The notes beneath the pieces were generated by a model. The model saw only the letters and a program-made list of their open reading frames with translations. It was not told the DNA's origin and did not search any database. From positions 1 through 64,000 of the forward strand of contig WYBW01000124.1 of the NCBI GenBank assembly GCA_011525685.1: a stretch of DNA of 64,000 nucleotides. The letters run 5' to 3'. Shown in pieces: positions 1 to 8,996 of this stretch (position 1 is its first letter; the number at the start of each line of letters is the position of its first letter). The translations under genes were made by a program, and so were the position numbers. Source of the DNA: Verrucomicrobiia bacterium. GTDB lineage: Bacteria > Verrucomicrobiota > Verrucomicrobiia > Limisphaerales > JADLHS01.

Positions 1-65
1 CCATGAACACCTCGCTGAGTTCATCGTGGCTCTCAACCAACCCCAAACAAAACTTGTCCCCATGG

Positions 66-359
66 TCAAAGCCGCGTAATGAATCTCTCCACCAACCGCT
101 TTTCAACTATCGCCGGGACATTCCCCCCGTAGGCGGGCGCTACCAATAGTGCAAACCCCGCGGCGTCTTGAACATTATTTGCCGCTGTAACAGCTGCGTT
201 GTACTGATTCAAACAAGCATACTGCGCAGAATTGTAGTCGTTTATGGATGTAAGCATTGAATTGTTATATGTAGTCGTGCATCCTGGGATGTAGTCATCG
301 CGCGCGTCACCTCGAGAACCGATCGGCGCGCCAATCAGAATCGACGCCAACATCGCCAC
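66..359 (-). CDS. Small exported protein of unknown function (uncertain)
   Basis: A 97-residue frame starting at GTG 359 or ATG 353. It begins with a hydrophobic stretch (AMLASILIGAPIG) that could be a signal peptide core. The rest is rich in Asn, Tyr and Ala, with two cysteines and repeated NQYNAA/NDYNSAQY-like segments, which suits a small secreted or surface protein. Upstream codons in the same frame read KTKKQICRTAKTS, which would make a good basic n-region, but no ATG, GTG or TTG exists before the preceding stop, so the start is unclear. It lies 44 bp downstream of another small minus-strand ORF, possibly in one transcript. I do not recognise the family. Confidence 0.35.
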   Translation of the reverse strand: MAMLASILIGAPIGSRGDARDDYIPGCTTTYNNSMLTSINDYNSAQYACLNQYNAAVTAANNVQDAAGFALLVAPAYGGNVPAIVEKRLVERFITRL

Positions 360-403
360 AGATGTCTTAGCTGTTCGGCATATCTGCTTCTTGGTTTTGC
401 TTT

Positions 404-649
404 CTATGTGTTGTTTTGTGTTCTCCTGGTTCGTTCACCGCAGGTCTTGGATTGGCCTCGTACTGCAATCGCAATCACAAGAGCCAAAAGCCCAAATAAG
501 AGTGCGAAGAAAACGATCCTGACTACATTGGCACGAGGATGCACGACAGGAGAAGTATCTGCTAAACCGGCAGGAAGCGGCGGAATTACTTTGCCTGTTT
601 TGGGATCTTTCACAAGATTGGTTGAAATCAGGTGTGGCGCCCATGACAT
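404..649 (-). CDS. Small single-pass membrane protein, unknown
   Basis: An 81-residue protein with a proline-rich soluble N-terminus (about residues 1-40), one strong transmembrane helix (about residues 44-64, IVFFALLFGLLALVIAIAV) and a short basic tail. An AGGA box lies just upstream of the ATG, which supports the start. A C-in topology is suggested by the Arg/Lys-rich tail. No family is recognised. It precedes the small exported ORF on the same strand, so the two may be co-transcribed. The overlapping frames on the other strands have no comparable features. Confidence 0.45.
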   Translation of the reverse strand: MSWAPHLISTNLVKDPKTGKVIPPLPAGLADTSPVVHPRANVVRIVFFALLFGLLALVIAIAVRGQSKTCGERTRRTQNNT

Positions 650-800
650 TTTCCTGTGAAGTCGGCGAAGGACTTGAACCGCGGGCGCGCGTGACTTTGT
701 TCAAGCACGGCGAGGAGCTTTGATCGCGTTGAGGGCTTCGTGGATTTGTTGCCCTCTCTCACGATTTTCCTCGCGCGTGCCGCGCGATGGCGTTGCACGC

Positions 801-3800
801 TTACTTCCTGAAATGCGCCGCGCCCGGTTTTCCCACCGCCTCCATGTAGGCTATCAGGTCCAGAATCTCCTCCTGCGTCAGGTTGTCGAGCAGACCGTTG
901 GGCATGGGAGAAACCGTCGAAGGCTCGCGCCGTGCGATGTCGGCGAGCACGACTTCCACGGTGGTTTCCGGCGCCAGCATGTTTGGCAACACAACGATGC
1001 GTTCGGCGTTCTCGTCAATGATGCGGCCGCTCACGTCGTCGCCGTCCTTCTTGAAGATGTTGAAGTTCTGGTATTGATCCGAAACCACCTTCGAGGGTTC
1101 GAGCAATGACTCCAGAATGTCGCGGCGCGAATACTTGCTGAACACTCCCGTCAATTCCGGGCCGACCGAGCCGCCCTCGTTGCCAAAGCGGTGGCACAGG
1201 ACGCATTGCGCGTCGTTGAACGCATTCTTGCCACTGAGGAAGTCCCGACCGTGCCCCACGCGGTCCAGCAGCGGTGATAGTTCATCCACGGTCCATTGCT
1301 TGACGAATTTCCGCTCCTTCGTCGGTTTCCACGGCGGGGTGTCGAGGTATTCCTCGATGATCGGCTGGAGTGCCGTCCGTTCCGCGCTGGTCAGTGTTGC
1401 CAGCGCGTCCTTGCGAATGTTGACCAGGAACTTGGGGTAACTGGCGCCGTCCGAATACTCGCGTTCGACTTCCTTGAACCACTGCACCAATTCGGGCGAG
1501 TGCCGGGCGGCTTTGCCGGAGATCTTTGCCCTGGTAAACCAGTCAAAGTACTTTTCGCGCTGCGCCAGCGTCCAGCCGGACTTCACGTTGCGCAGGTGGA
1601 AAATGTAGTGCGCCTGCTCCTCGATCGTCGGTGCTCGGTCGAACAGGGCCAGTGTTTTTGAAATCACATCCGGCGCGCCGAGGTAGATCAGCAGTTGCGA
1701 CAGTTCGCGATTCATCGCCTCGGTCGGCGCGGGATAAGCGGCGTTCAACTTTTCGCTGGCGACCGCGGCCATTTCCGGCGAGGGCCGGCCCTGACGAATG
1801 AAGCTCAATCCGATGACGCGGAGCTTGGCCAGCCTTTGCTCCTCGATCAGCGAGTTGAGCGGGAAACGTTTCATTGCGCCCAGCAGTTCGTTCTGTGTTT
1901 CCCTGCCGCTGCATCGTGCCAGTGCCAGCAAGGCGGTCAGGGCGGCATCCGGATGCGTCTCTGCCAGCGCGCGAGCCTTCCAGAGATTCAACTCCTGATG
2001 CTCGATGGCGATGCGCGCCGCGTAACGAATGAAACGGTCCGGGCTGCTGAGGTGCGGCCAGGCGAATTCAATGGCCGTGGGATCATTCTTGCCGTGGAAG
2101 GACTCAAGTTTGCGGCGCAACGCGCGGGCCTCGACGGCAGATGTTTCCTGTGCGCGGTCTTGAGGACTTTGAGACAGGCGCGACGCCTGTCCTACGTGGC
2201 TCACGCGATAAAGACCCGATTGCGTTCCGCGCCCGCCGGTGACGAAGTACATCGCGCCGTCCGCGCCGAATTCGAGATCGCTCACGTTCAGCGGCTTGCC
2301 CTTGACGAATGATTCGTAGCTGCCCGTGTAACTGGCGCCGTCCGGTTGCAGGTGAACCGCGAGGATGCGGCCATACGACCAGTCCATGGCGAAAAGCGCC
2401 TTGCGGTATTTTTCCGGGTACTGGCTCTTCGTTCCAAACTTCACTCCGGTCGGCGAGCCAATGCCGATATTCACCGTCGCGGGCAGGCTGTCCGGGTAAT
2501 ACTCCGGCCACTTGCCCGTGCCGGAGCGCCAGCCGAATTCCGCGGCGCTGACGCAGTGGTTGATGCGCGTGGGGCGATACCACGGCATGCCCCAGTCCCA
2601 CTCCATGTCGCTGTCGAACGTGAAGATTTCGCCGTCGGCGTTGAAATCGAAGTCGTAGGAATTGCGGAAGCCGGCGAGCAAGAATTCCCACTTCCTGCCA
2701 TCCGGGTCGGTGCGGACGATGTAACCGCCCGGAGCGAGAATCCCGACCGCGTGGCCGCCGGCATCCCACTGGCGCGGCAGCAACAAATCCTCCTGATAAT
2801 TTCGATGCGGTGACGCCGGCGAAATTCCTTCCGGCACTTTCGTGTGATTGCCGTTCATCACATAGATCATGCCGTCCGGTCCTTCGACCACGGCGTGATA
2901 GCCGTGCTCACCTTCGCCCTCGAAGCGTTTCAAGAACCGCACCTCCTCAGTGTCGAACTGGTCGTTTCGATTCCTGTCAATCAGACGATAAAGCCCCGTG
3001 CCGCTCGGGCCGTGGCCGTTGACGTAGAGGCTGTCGTGCGCGTAGCACAACCCCATCGCCTGTCGAACGGGGGCGGGAACCGGCTCGATCTTCTGAATCT
3101 GCCCACTCTGGGTCAGCGTGACGCGCAAAAGCGGCTGGTCATCGCGCTGGGGCGAAATGATGAGCCGGCCCTTGTGATCCACCGTCATGCAAATCCATGA
3201 ACCCTCGTTCGGCTGCGCGGAGTGGAGCAGTTCAATCTTGAACCCCGGCAACACGGTGATGCTTTCGGCCGGCGTAGCCTGAACGGGTTTGAGCGGATCA
3301 CCCCAGGGCGGTGACCCGGCCTGGCCAAAGCTCTTGGCGGCAACCCAGGTTGCCGGAGTCTTGACGGTGGGGGATCGCCAGCCGTCGTCCTCGATCGCCG
3401 AGGCCAGCCAGGTCGTGTCGCTGACCACGAGTTGCTTTCGTTGCGTGGCCGTGATGATCTCCAAGCGCACCAAGAGTCCGGCCGGGCCATCCTGGTTTGC
3501 CGCACGAATGGCGAGGACATTTTCACCGGGTTTGAGCCGGCGGGTCACATCCGAGGAAGCCGCGCGTTCGTGACTGTCAGAACTGCCGGCCGCTTCGCCG
3601 TTGAGCCACACGGTGGCCTGATTGTCCGCCGCCACCGCCAACGTCGCCTTGCTGATCTCGCCGCGCACGGTGAAGGATTTGCGGAAGAACCGGACTTCGC
3701 CGCGCCCCGGCGGCTGGCCATCGTTCGGATGCCAGATCCATTCGGGCGTTTGGGCGTGCAGCACAGTGGCCAGCAGGCTCGCCAACAGGGAAATCAAACC

Positions 3801-3836
3801 GACGCGATTACGCTCGGGACGATACATCGTTGTCAT
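801..3836 (-). CDS. PVC-type CxxCH heme-binding beta-propeller/HEAT protein
   Basis: A 1011-residue exported protein of the Planctomycetes-Verrucomicrobia membrane-bound dehydrogenase type. A signal peptide (about 1-28, ending VLHAQ) is followed by a galactose-binding-like domain starting WIWHPNDG (about 30-150), and a sugar-dehydrogenase-like beta-propeller (about 190-545) with blade motifs such as DGMIYVMNGNH and FEGEGEHGYHAVVEGPDG. HEAT-like helices follow (about 575-800). The C-terminal heme domain holds CVLCH at about 878-882, then GPELTGV and a helix ending in the YMEAVGK region. The cytochrome c motif suggests electron transfer in a periplasmic oxidation; the substrate is unknown. The linker at about 548-556 reads GQASRLS and is encoded by a dispersed palindrome. 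Transcribed divergently from the CbiX-like gene. Confidence 0.85.
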   Translation of the reverse strand: MTTMYRPERNRVGLISLLASLLATVLHAQTPEWIWHPNDGQPPGRGEVRFFRKSFTVRGEISKATLAVAADNQATVWLNGEAAGSSDSHERAASSDVTRRLKPGENVLAIRAANQDGPAGLLVRLEIITATQRKQLVVSDTTWLASAIEDDGWRSPTVKTPATWVAAKSFGQAGSPPWGDPLKPVQATPAESITVLPGFKIELLHSAQPNEGSWICMTVDHKGRLIISPQRDDQPLLRVTLTQSGQIQKIEPVPAPVRQAMGLCYAHDSLYVNGHGPSGTGLYRLIDRNRNDQFDTEEVRFLKRFEGEGEHGYHAVVEGPDGMIYVMNGNHTKVPEGISPASPHRNYQEDLLLPRQWDAGGHAVGILAPGGYIVRTDPDGRKWEFLLAGFRNSYDFDFNADGEIFTFDSDMEWDWGMPWYRPTRINHCVSAAEFGWRSGTGKWPEYYPDSLPATVNIGIGSPTGVKFGTKSQYPEKYRKALFAMDWSYGRILAVHLQPDGASYTGSYESFVKGKPLNVSDLEFGADGAMYFVTGGRGTQSGLYRVSHVGQASRLSQSPQDRAQETSAVEARALRRKLESFHGKNDPTAIEFAWPHLSSPDRFIRYAARIAIEHQELNLWKARALAETHPDAALTALLALARCSGRETQNELLGAMKRFPLNSLIEEQRLAKLRVIGLSFIRQGRPSPEMAAVASEKLNAAYPAPTEAMNRELSQLLIYLGAPDVISKTLALFDRAPTIEEQAHYIFHLRNVKSGWTLAQREKYFDWFTRAKISGKAARHSPELVQWFKEVEREYSDGASYPKFLVNIRKDALATLTSAERTALQPIIEEYLDTPPWKPTKERKFVKQWTVDELSPLLDRVGHGRDFLSGKNAFNDAQCVLCHRFGNEGGSVGPELTGVFSKYSRRDILESLLEPSKVVSDQYQNFNIFKKDGDDVSGRIIDENAERIVVLPNMLAPETTVEVVLADIARREPSTVSPMPNGLLDNLTQEEILDLIAYMEAVGKPGAAHFRK
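2171..2195. repeat. GACAGGCG/CGCCTGTC palindromic repeat inside the heme-protein gene
   Basis: A near-perfect hairpin, GACAGGCG-CGA-CGCCTGTC followed by CTAC. It is read in frame as GQASRLS between the propeller and the HEAT region. Identical copies occur at 31829-31853 (inverted) and 31936-31960, and a relative at 28354-28378. Confidence 0.8.
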
Positions 3837-3967
3837 GGGTGTTGTGCAGACGTGTCAAATGGGTCCGCCATTCACGTTAGAGAGCCGAAGGATTGAAGCA
3901 AGGCTTTTTGGCTTGGGGCGCGCACGATGCGGTTGCGGCCCGAATCCGCTTGGGCTAACCATCCGGT

Positions 3968-4822
3968 GTGGATGTCCCGGATTACTCGGATGCCGCTCTC
4001 GTGTTGCTCGGCCATGGCTCGACTCAGAACGCGGATTCCTGCGCGCCGGTTTATCAGCACGCGGCGGAGTTGCGTCGCCGGAAGATCTTCGGCGACGTGC
4101 GCGAGGCGTTCTGGAAACAGGAGCCGCAGGTGAAATCCGTGCGGGCCTCGATCTCCGCCTCGCGCGTATTCATCGTGCCGCTGTTCATCAGCGAAGGCTA
4201 TTTCAGTGAAGAAGTCATCCCGCGCGAACTTGGCTTCGTGTTGTCGGAGAGCCCAAGATCACGCATCACGCTCCACGGAAAGCAAGTCACGCATTACTGC
4301 AAACCCATCGGCACGCACGACAGCATGACGGACGTGCTGCTGGCTCGTGCGCGGGAGGTCGTGGAAACCTTTCCGTTTCCTCGTGCGCCAAAGCCAAAAG
4401 ACCTCACGCTCTTCATTGCGGGCCATGGCACCGGTCGCAGCGACAACTCTCGCAAGGCCATCGAGCGGCAGGTGGAATTGATCCGCGCCAGAAACCTTTA
4501 CGCCGCCGTCCACGCCATCTTCATGGAGGAAGAGCCGCAGATAGACGCTTGTTACCTGCTGGCGCGGACCCGTAACCTGGTCGTGGTCCCGTTCTTCATC
4601 AGCGACGGGCTGCATTGTCGGGAAGACATCCCGGTGTTGCTGGGCGAACCTGAACGAATTGTCAAAGAGCGATTGGCCGCCGGTCAGCCTACCTGGCGCA
4701 ACCCGACGGAGAGGCGGGGTAAACTGGTCTGGTATGCCCCGGCCATCGGCACCGAGCCGGGTCTGGCGGAGGTGATCCTGGCGCGGGTGAAAGAAGCGTC
4801 CGCGGCCGAAGCCCGTGATTGA
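3968..4822 (+). CDS. CbiX-domain (sirohydrochlorin chelatase-like) protein
   Basis: A 284-residue protein with two CbiX-type domains. The first opens with LVLLGHGSTQNADS (about 11-24) and contains VFIVPLFISEGYFSEEVIP. The second opens with LFIAGHGTGRSDNS (about 140-153) and contains LVVVPFFISDGLHCREDIP. The paired GHG loops with matching His are those of class II chelatases that insert Co, Fe or Ni into sirohydrochlorin-type tetrapyrroles. The start is a GTG, as no in-frame ATG fits the conserved N-terminus. No other cobalamin or siroheme genes are in the window, so the metal and substrate cannot be named. The protein has no signal peptide and should be cytosolic. The downstream gene follows almost directly. 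Confidence 0.75.
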   Translation: MDVPDYSDAALVLLGHGSTQNADSCAPVYQHAAELRRRKIFGDVREAFWKQEPQVKSVRASISASRVFIVPLFISEGYFSEEVIPRELGFVLSESPRSRITLHGKQVTHYCKPIGTHDSMTDVLLARAREVVETFPFPRAPKPKDLTLFIAGHGTGRSDNSRKAIERQVELIRARNLYAAVHAIFMEEEPQIDACYLLARTRNLVVVPFFISDGLHCREDIPVLLGEPERIVKERLAAGQPTWRNPTERRGKLVWYAPAIGTEPGLAEVILARVKEASAAEARD

Positions 4823-4856
4823 CGCGGCCAAGCGAGTTGCTGTTAGAGTTCACCGC

Positions 4857-6779
4857 ATGACGGCGTCACTCACTTCCGCCCTGGGATTCTGGATGTTGGT
4901 CATGCTTGCGGCAGGGGCGGCAACTACTGCGGCGCAAACCGCCAGCAGATCCTTCAGCGATTCTCTGACGTTGGCGTTTGAATCGCCGCACTGGCTGACC
5001 ATCCGTGGTTCACCCCTGCCGGGTGGAGAAATCCGCGTCAACTATCTCGAAGCCTATTGCCGAGCCGGATCAACCGACGCCGATTGGGTGCGGCACACTG
5101 TCATCCCGCATCGGGCCGGGTTGATCGCGCTCAGTGAGGATCGCCGCAGTCTTCAACTCCGAGATACGCTGGCCGACGGCGTCATCGTCGAGCACACCAT
5201 CACGGCCAAAGCCGATGAAGTGGGATTCCAACTTCGCGCGCACAATCCCGGCCCGGCGCGCTCCGAGGCGCATTGGGCGCAGCCCTGTGTCCGGCTGGCC
5301 GCGTTCACCGGCTTCGATCCACAAGGTTCCGATCTGGATGATTACCTGCCCAAATGTTTCATCTTCCTGGATGGCCGGCTCACCCGGCTTTCGGAGGTGC
5401 GACCATGGGCCAAGGAGGCTCGTTACATTCCGGGCCAGGTGTGGGCCGCGCCCGGCGTGCCGCGCAGCGATGTGAATCCGCGCCCGCTGAGTGCGCTCCA
5501 ACCCGACCACGGTTTGATCGGCGCGTTCAGCGGGGATGAAACCCTGATCTTCGCGACGGCGTGGGAGCCTTATCAAGAGTTGTTCCAAGGCGTGGCCCGG
5601 TGTCTCCATTCCGATCTCCGACTCGGCGGCTTGCAACCGGGTGAAACGAAAACGATTCGTGGCAAGATTTATCTCATGACCAACGACGTGCCGGCGCTGC
5701 TGGCGCGCTATGCCAGGGACTTTCCCGAACACCAGTCGGGTGGAACTCGCGTGCCGACGGAACCAACACCTTCGACCCGGGCGGTGGCGTTTTATTATCC
5801 TTGGTATGGCAATCCCGAAACCGATGGCCGGTTCGCCAACTGGAATCACGCGGTCGCCGTGCGCAATGAACCGCCGCGCGCGTTTCCGGGCGGCGACGAC
5901 ATCGGCGCGAACTTCTATCCCGCGCTCGGCAGCTACAGCGTCAATGATCCCAAGGTCCTTCGCGAACACGCGCGGCAGTTGCGGCAGGCGGGCGTGGGCG
6001 TGTTGTGCGCCAGTTGGTGGGGCAAAGACACCTTCACGGACCGCGCGTTGCCCGGCTTGTTCAAGGTCGCCGAGGAAACCGGCCTGAAAATCAATTTTCA
6101 CCTCGAGCCGTTCCCGGGCCGCAACGCGCAGACCACCCGCGACGCCATCGGTTACCTGATCGGCATGTTCGGTGGCTCGCCTGCTCTCCATCGCCTGCCG
6201 GAACGCGGCAATCGTCCAGTGTTCTTCGTATATGATTCCTACCTCACGCCCGCCACGAACTGGGCGACGGTTCTCCAAAAGGATGGCAGACAGACGTTGC
6301 GCGGCACGGACTGGGATGCGGTTGTGATCGGACTTTGGGTCAAAGAGAAGGAACAGGACTTCATGTTGCGGGGAGGGTTCGACGGTTTCTACACCTACTT
6401 TGCGACGGATGGGTTCACCTACGGCTCGACTTTCAAGAACTGGCCGAGGTTGGCGCAATGGGCGCGCGAACAGCAGATGCTCTTCGTGCCCTGCGTCGCG
6501 CCCGGCTACATTGACACCCGCATCCGCCCGTGGAATGGCATCAACACACGCGACCGCGAAGGGGGCGACTATTACGACCGGATGTGGTCCGCGGCGCTCG
6601 GCCTATCACCGGAACTCGTGGGGATAACCTCGTTCAACGAATGGCATGAAGGGACACAAATCGAACCCGCCGTGCCGAAACAAATTCCCGGCTTCACCTA
6701 CCTCGATTATCGGCCGTTGCCATCGGATTACTATTTGGATCGGACTGCGTATTGGATCGGAAGAATGAAACACCAGTGA
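4857..6779 (+). CDS. Secreted glycoside hydrolase, GH99/GH71-like
   Basis: A 640-residue protein with a signal peptide (MTASLTSALGFWMLVMLAAG, cleavage near TAAQ). ATG 4857 is preferred over an upstream GTG at 4815 that overlaps the CbiX gene, because it places the signal peptide at the N-terminus. Residues about 30-295 form a beta-rich N-terminal region. Residues about 310-640 resemble the GH99-like barrel of endo-alpha-mannosidase relatives: FYYPWYGNPETDG, HLEPFPGRNAQTTRD, then SFNEWHEGTQIEPA near the C-terminus. These signatures usually mean hydrolysis of mannose-containing or related glycans. The substrate is not deducible. The downstream neighbour is convergent. Confidence 0.75.
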   Translation: MTASLTSALGFWMLVMLAAGAATTAAQTASRSFSDSLTLAFESPHWLTIRGSPLPGGEIRVNYLEAYCRAGSTDADWVRHTVIPHRAGLIALSEDRRSLQLRDTLADGVIVEHTITAKADEVGFQLRAHNPGPARSEAHWAQPCVRLAAFTGFDPQGSDLDDYLPKCFIFLDGRLTRLSEVRPWAKEARYIPGQVWAAPGVPRSDVNPRPLSALQPDHGLIGAFSGDETLIFATAWEPYQELFQGVARCLHSDLRLGGLQPGETKTIRGKIYLMTNDVPALLARYARDFPEHQSGGTRVPTEPTPSTRAVAFYYPWYGNPETDGRFANWNHAVAVRNEPPRAFPGGDDIGANFYPALGSYSVNDPKVLREHARQLRQAGVGVLCASWWGKDTFTDRALPGLFKVAEETGLKINFHLEPFPGRNAQTTRDAIGYLIGMFGGSPALHRLPERGNRPVFFVYDSYLTPATNWATVLQKDGRQTLRGTDWDAVVIGLWVKEKEQDFMLRGGFDGFYTYFATDGFTYGSTFKNWPRLAQWAREQQMLFVPCVAPGYIDTRIRPWNGINTRDREGGDYYDRMWSAALGLSPELVGITSFNEWHEGTQIEPAVPKQIPGFTYLDYRPLPSDYYLDRTAYWIGRMKHQ

Positions 6780-6848
6780 CTGGCGGCCAGTAGTGGGGGA
6801 GACTTCGAGCCAGCCTCCCACTGGCAAGCGAGGGGACTGCCCCGTTGC

Positions 6849-8315
6849 TCACCTCACCCAGTCAGCCTGCTGCAACGCTCGGGTCTTTTGTTCCAACTGA
6901 AACAACTGGCGGGCGTTGCCGTGCAAGATGGGCGGCACCAACTCGATGGCTTCGTCCAATGACAGCCAGCCTTCGTCCACCAATTCCCATAACGCCTGCG
7001 CCATGCCGCGCCGGGCCATGAGCGCGTGGCCGACCACCGGTTCGACGGGGATGTAATCGCCCCCAAACGGAAACAGTTTGTTGGCGGGCGCGGTCAACAA
7101 ATGCTTCTTGAAATAATCCTTGGCCGCCGATGGATTGATGATCCATGCCCAGCAAAGGTCAACGTAGGCGTTGCCAAAGTGCTTCGCCACGGCGAGCAGT
7201 TCCTCGTAATAGGGATAGCAGATGTGCATGAACACGAACCGCGCGTCCGGCCCGAGGCGACACAGCTCCGCCGCCGAACCGGCGTTGTTTCGCAGGCGCG
7301 CCAGCGGCATGTAATTCTGACCGGCGTAATAACCCGTGTGCAATTTCACCGGCAAGCGGTGTGCCGTGGCCTGATCCACGGCGTACCAGAACAGGTGATC
7401 CTCAAGCCGCTTGCGCTCCTCTGCGGTGACCGTGTCCTTCTGCAGCACCTTGCTGAAAACGGGTTCCGCCTGCTCCGCCGGCACGCGCGCGTAGTCAATG
7501 TCGCGGCGGTAAGCGTTCTGTGACTTCACCGCCACGGCGAAGCGCGCGTAACGATCGAACCACCAGCCGATGACCCGATGCCAGTCCGCCAGGGACTTCA
7601 CCTGGATTCCCGCGGGCTTTGCATAGGTGTTGATCTCCGGCCCGGCGAACATGCCCACGATGCTCAGGTCCTGCATCAACAGCGTGGGTTGTGCTGACTC
7701 CTTGAACGGCTCTCCCGTCAGACAATTCACCTGGCAGGACTCGATCCGCCCCACCTCCTGCAGTACCCGAGCATAATAACCCTTGCGCCGCGTTTGCTCA
7801 TAGCCGGTCTGCACGGCGCGGACCGTGGCCGACGAAAGCTCCGTCACGCCGTAGAGTTCGCGAATGGCCAGCCGCACGGCTTGGGCGTAACCGGTCTGCT
7901 TCACCGCCGGCCAGTGAGGCGCCAGCAGTTTCCACTTGTCCACCGGCTCCACCTGTGGGGACAGAAAGCGGTCGTGGTCCGCCTTCGACATGCCTGCCAC
8001 GAGCAAATCCGAGTTGAGATAGTGACTGAACAACATCGCCCAATCATCACAGGGCACCCGCGGATGCGCCGGGCTTTGGAGACGCTCGTGTTCCTCAATC
8101 AAATGTTCGTGCGTATCCACCAGCGGCGTCGTGAACACCGCTTGCTCCAATCGCTCGCGGCCGTCGGCCGGGCGGGGTGGTGTTTGGGAGCGGGAAACTT
8201 CCGCCGCGGTTGCGGGCGACTCCGCAGCGCCGAGGGCGAGGACGGACGCGCCCACGCTTCCAATCCCTTGCAGCGCGGCGCGCCGGCTGATCTTGCGCTT
8301 GGACTTGGCAGGCAT
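6849..8315 (-). CDS. Tat-exported amidohydrolase (Amidohydro_2-like TIM barrel)
   Basis: A 488-residue protein starting MPAKSKRKISRRAALQG, a twin-arginine signal, followed by a hydrophobic stretch and AxA-like cleavage near SPATAAE. This start is preferred to one 32 codons upstream because it exposes the Tat signal. The catalytic barrel carries metal-binding motifs VDTHEHL (about 66-72), KLHTGYYAGQNY, FMHICYPYYEE and GGDYIPVEP, the His/Asp pattern of metal-dependent amidohydrolases related to uronate isomerase and decarboxylases. The reaction is unknown. It is convergent with the GH99-like gene. Confidence 0.7.
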   Translation of the reverse strand: MPAKSKRKISRRAALQGIGSVGASVLALGAAESPATAAEVSRSQTPPRPADGRERLEQAVFTTPLVDTHEHLIEEHERLQSPAHPRVPCDDWAMLFSHYLNSDLLVAGMSKADHDRFLSPQVEPVDKWKLLAPHWPAVKQTGYAQAVRLAIRELYGVTELSSATVRAVQTGYEQTRRKGYYARVLQEVGRIESCQVNCLTGEPFKESAQPTLLMQDLSIVGMFAGPEINTYAKPAGIQVKSLADWHRVIGWWFDRYARFAVAVKSQNAYRRDIDYARVPAEQAEPVFSKVLQKDTVTAEERKRLEDHLFWYAVDQATAHRLPVKLHTGYYAGQNYMPLARLRNNAGSAAELCRLGPDARFVFMHICYPYYEELLAVAKHFGNAYVDLCWAWIINPSAAKDYFKKHLLTAPANKLFPFGGDYIPVEPVVGHALMARRGMAQALWELVDEGWLSLDEAIELVPPILHGNARQLFQLEQKTRALQQADWVR

Positions 8316-8423
8316 GAGCGGATCATTGGTCAAAGCGCTCTGGTTTGCAAACCAAACCCATAAGCCGGCAACGGGAGTTGGGTTTTCGCTACTTGTCCCT
8401 CGCGATTTCAACGCCGAGCTTGG

Positions 8424-8513
8424 TCACAGGCGCGGCTGCCGTGCTCCAGACCACGCGTCGGCTTCGGCCATGTCCTGCTCGACCTCTGGCCGAAACTCGA
8501 TCCGCCAGTTCAT
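8424..8513 (-). pseudogene. Truncated ParE/RelE-type toxin remnant
   Basis: The ATG overlaps the antitoxin stop codon (ATGA), the usual toxin-antitoxin coupling. The frame encodes 29 residues starting MNWRIEFRPEVEQDMAEA, which resembles the first strand and helix of ParE-like toxins. It then hits TGA at 8424-8426, whereas intact toxins run to about 95 residues. Downstream frames give no convincing continuation. Read as a broken toxin next to a retained antitoxin. Confidence 0.6.
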
Positions 8514-8725
8514 CGGCCGAAACGCGCGCGCAAACGCGCCTTCATTTCATCGAGCGGCACGGCTGAACCCGGATTCCGCCGATGATAGGCCAACCGGCTT
8601 TCTACCAAGGCTTCATCCTCCGTCGAAAGGGCCGGTTCATCCAACTCCAGGGCGCGACGAACCAGCAGTTGTCGTTCAGCCACGGTCAACGCCTGCAATT
8701 CGCGCAAGACTTCAGTGAAGCTCAT
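8510..8725 (-). CDS. Addiction-module antitoxin (TIGR02574-like)
   Basis: A 71-residue acidic helical protein, MSFTEVLRELQALTVAERQLL, then ALSTEDEALVESRLAYHRRNPGS and PLDEMKARLRARFG. The pattern (an N-terminal helix on cell-survival genes, then E-x-R-x-x-x-H and a C-terminal E-M-K/R-x-R-L segment) matches the putative addiction module component family that pairs with ParE/RelE toxins. Its partner toxin downstream is truncated, so this antitoxin is probably an orphan. It lies 271 bp from the res gene on the same strand. Confidence 0.7.
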   Translation of the reverse strand: MSFTEVLRELQALTVAERQLLVRRALELDEPALSTEDEALVESRLAYHRRNPGSAVPLDEMKARLRARFGR

Positions 8726-8996
8726 GGCGGAAAAATGGCCCAGCTATGCGATAGCGTCAGCCTGAGATTTGAGAAACTTTCACTGCTCCTCGCTGCCGTC
8801 GCGGCCCAGGCGGTATCTGGCCTGCCGCGGCGTGCGTGGGTACGGCGGGTGGACACGGATTCCTGCCACGAAACACCACGGATGGCGCAGGGGCTTTTTC
8901 CTCTACGCGCCGGGCAAAGGGACGGGCTGAGTTCACTCCAACCGGTGATGAACGCTGATACTCGTAGCGGCAACCTGCGATAATGCGAGTCGCACT

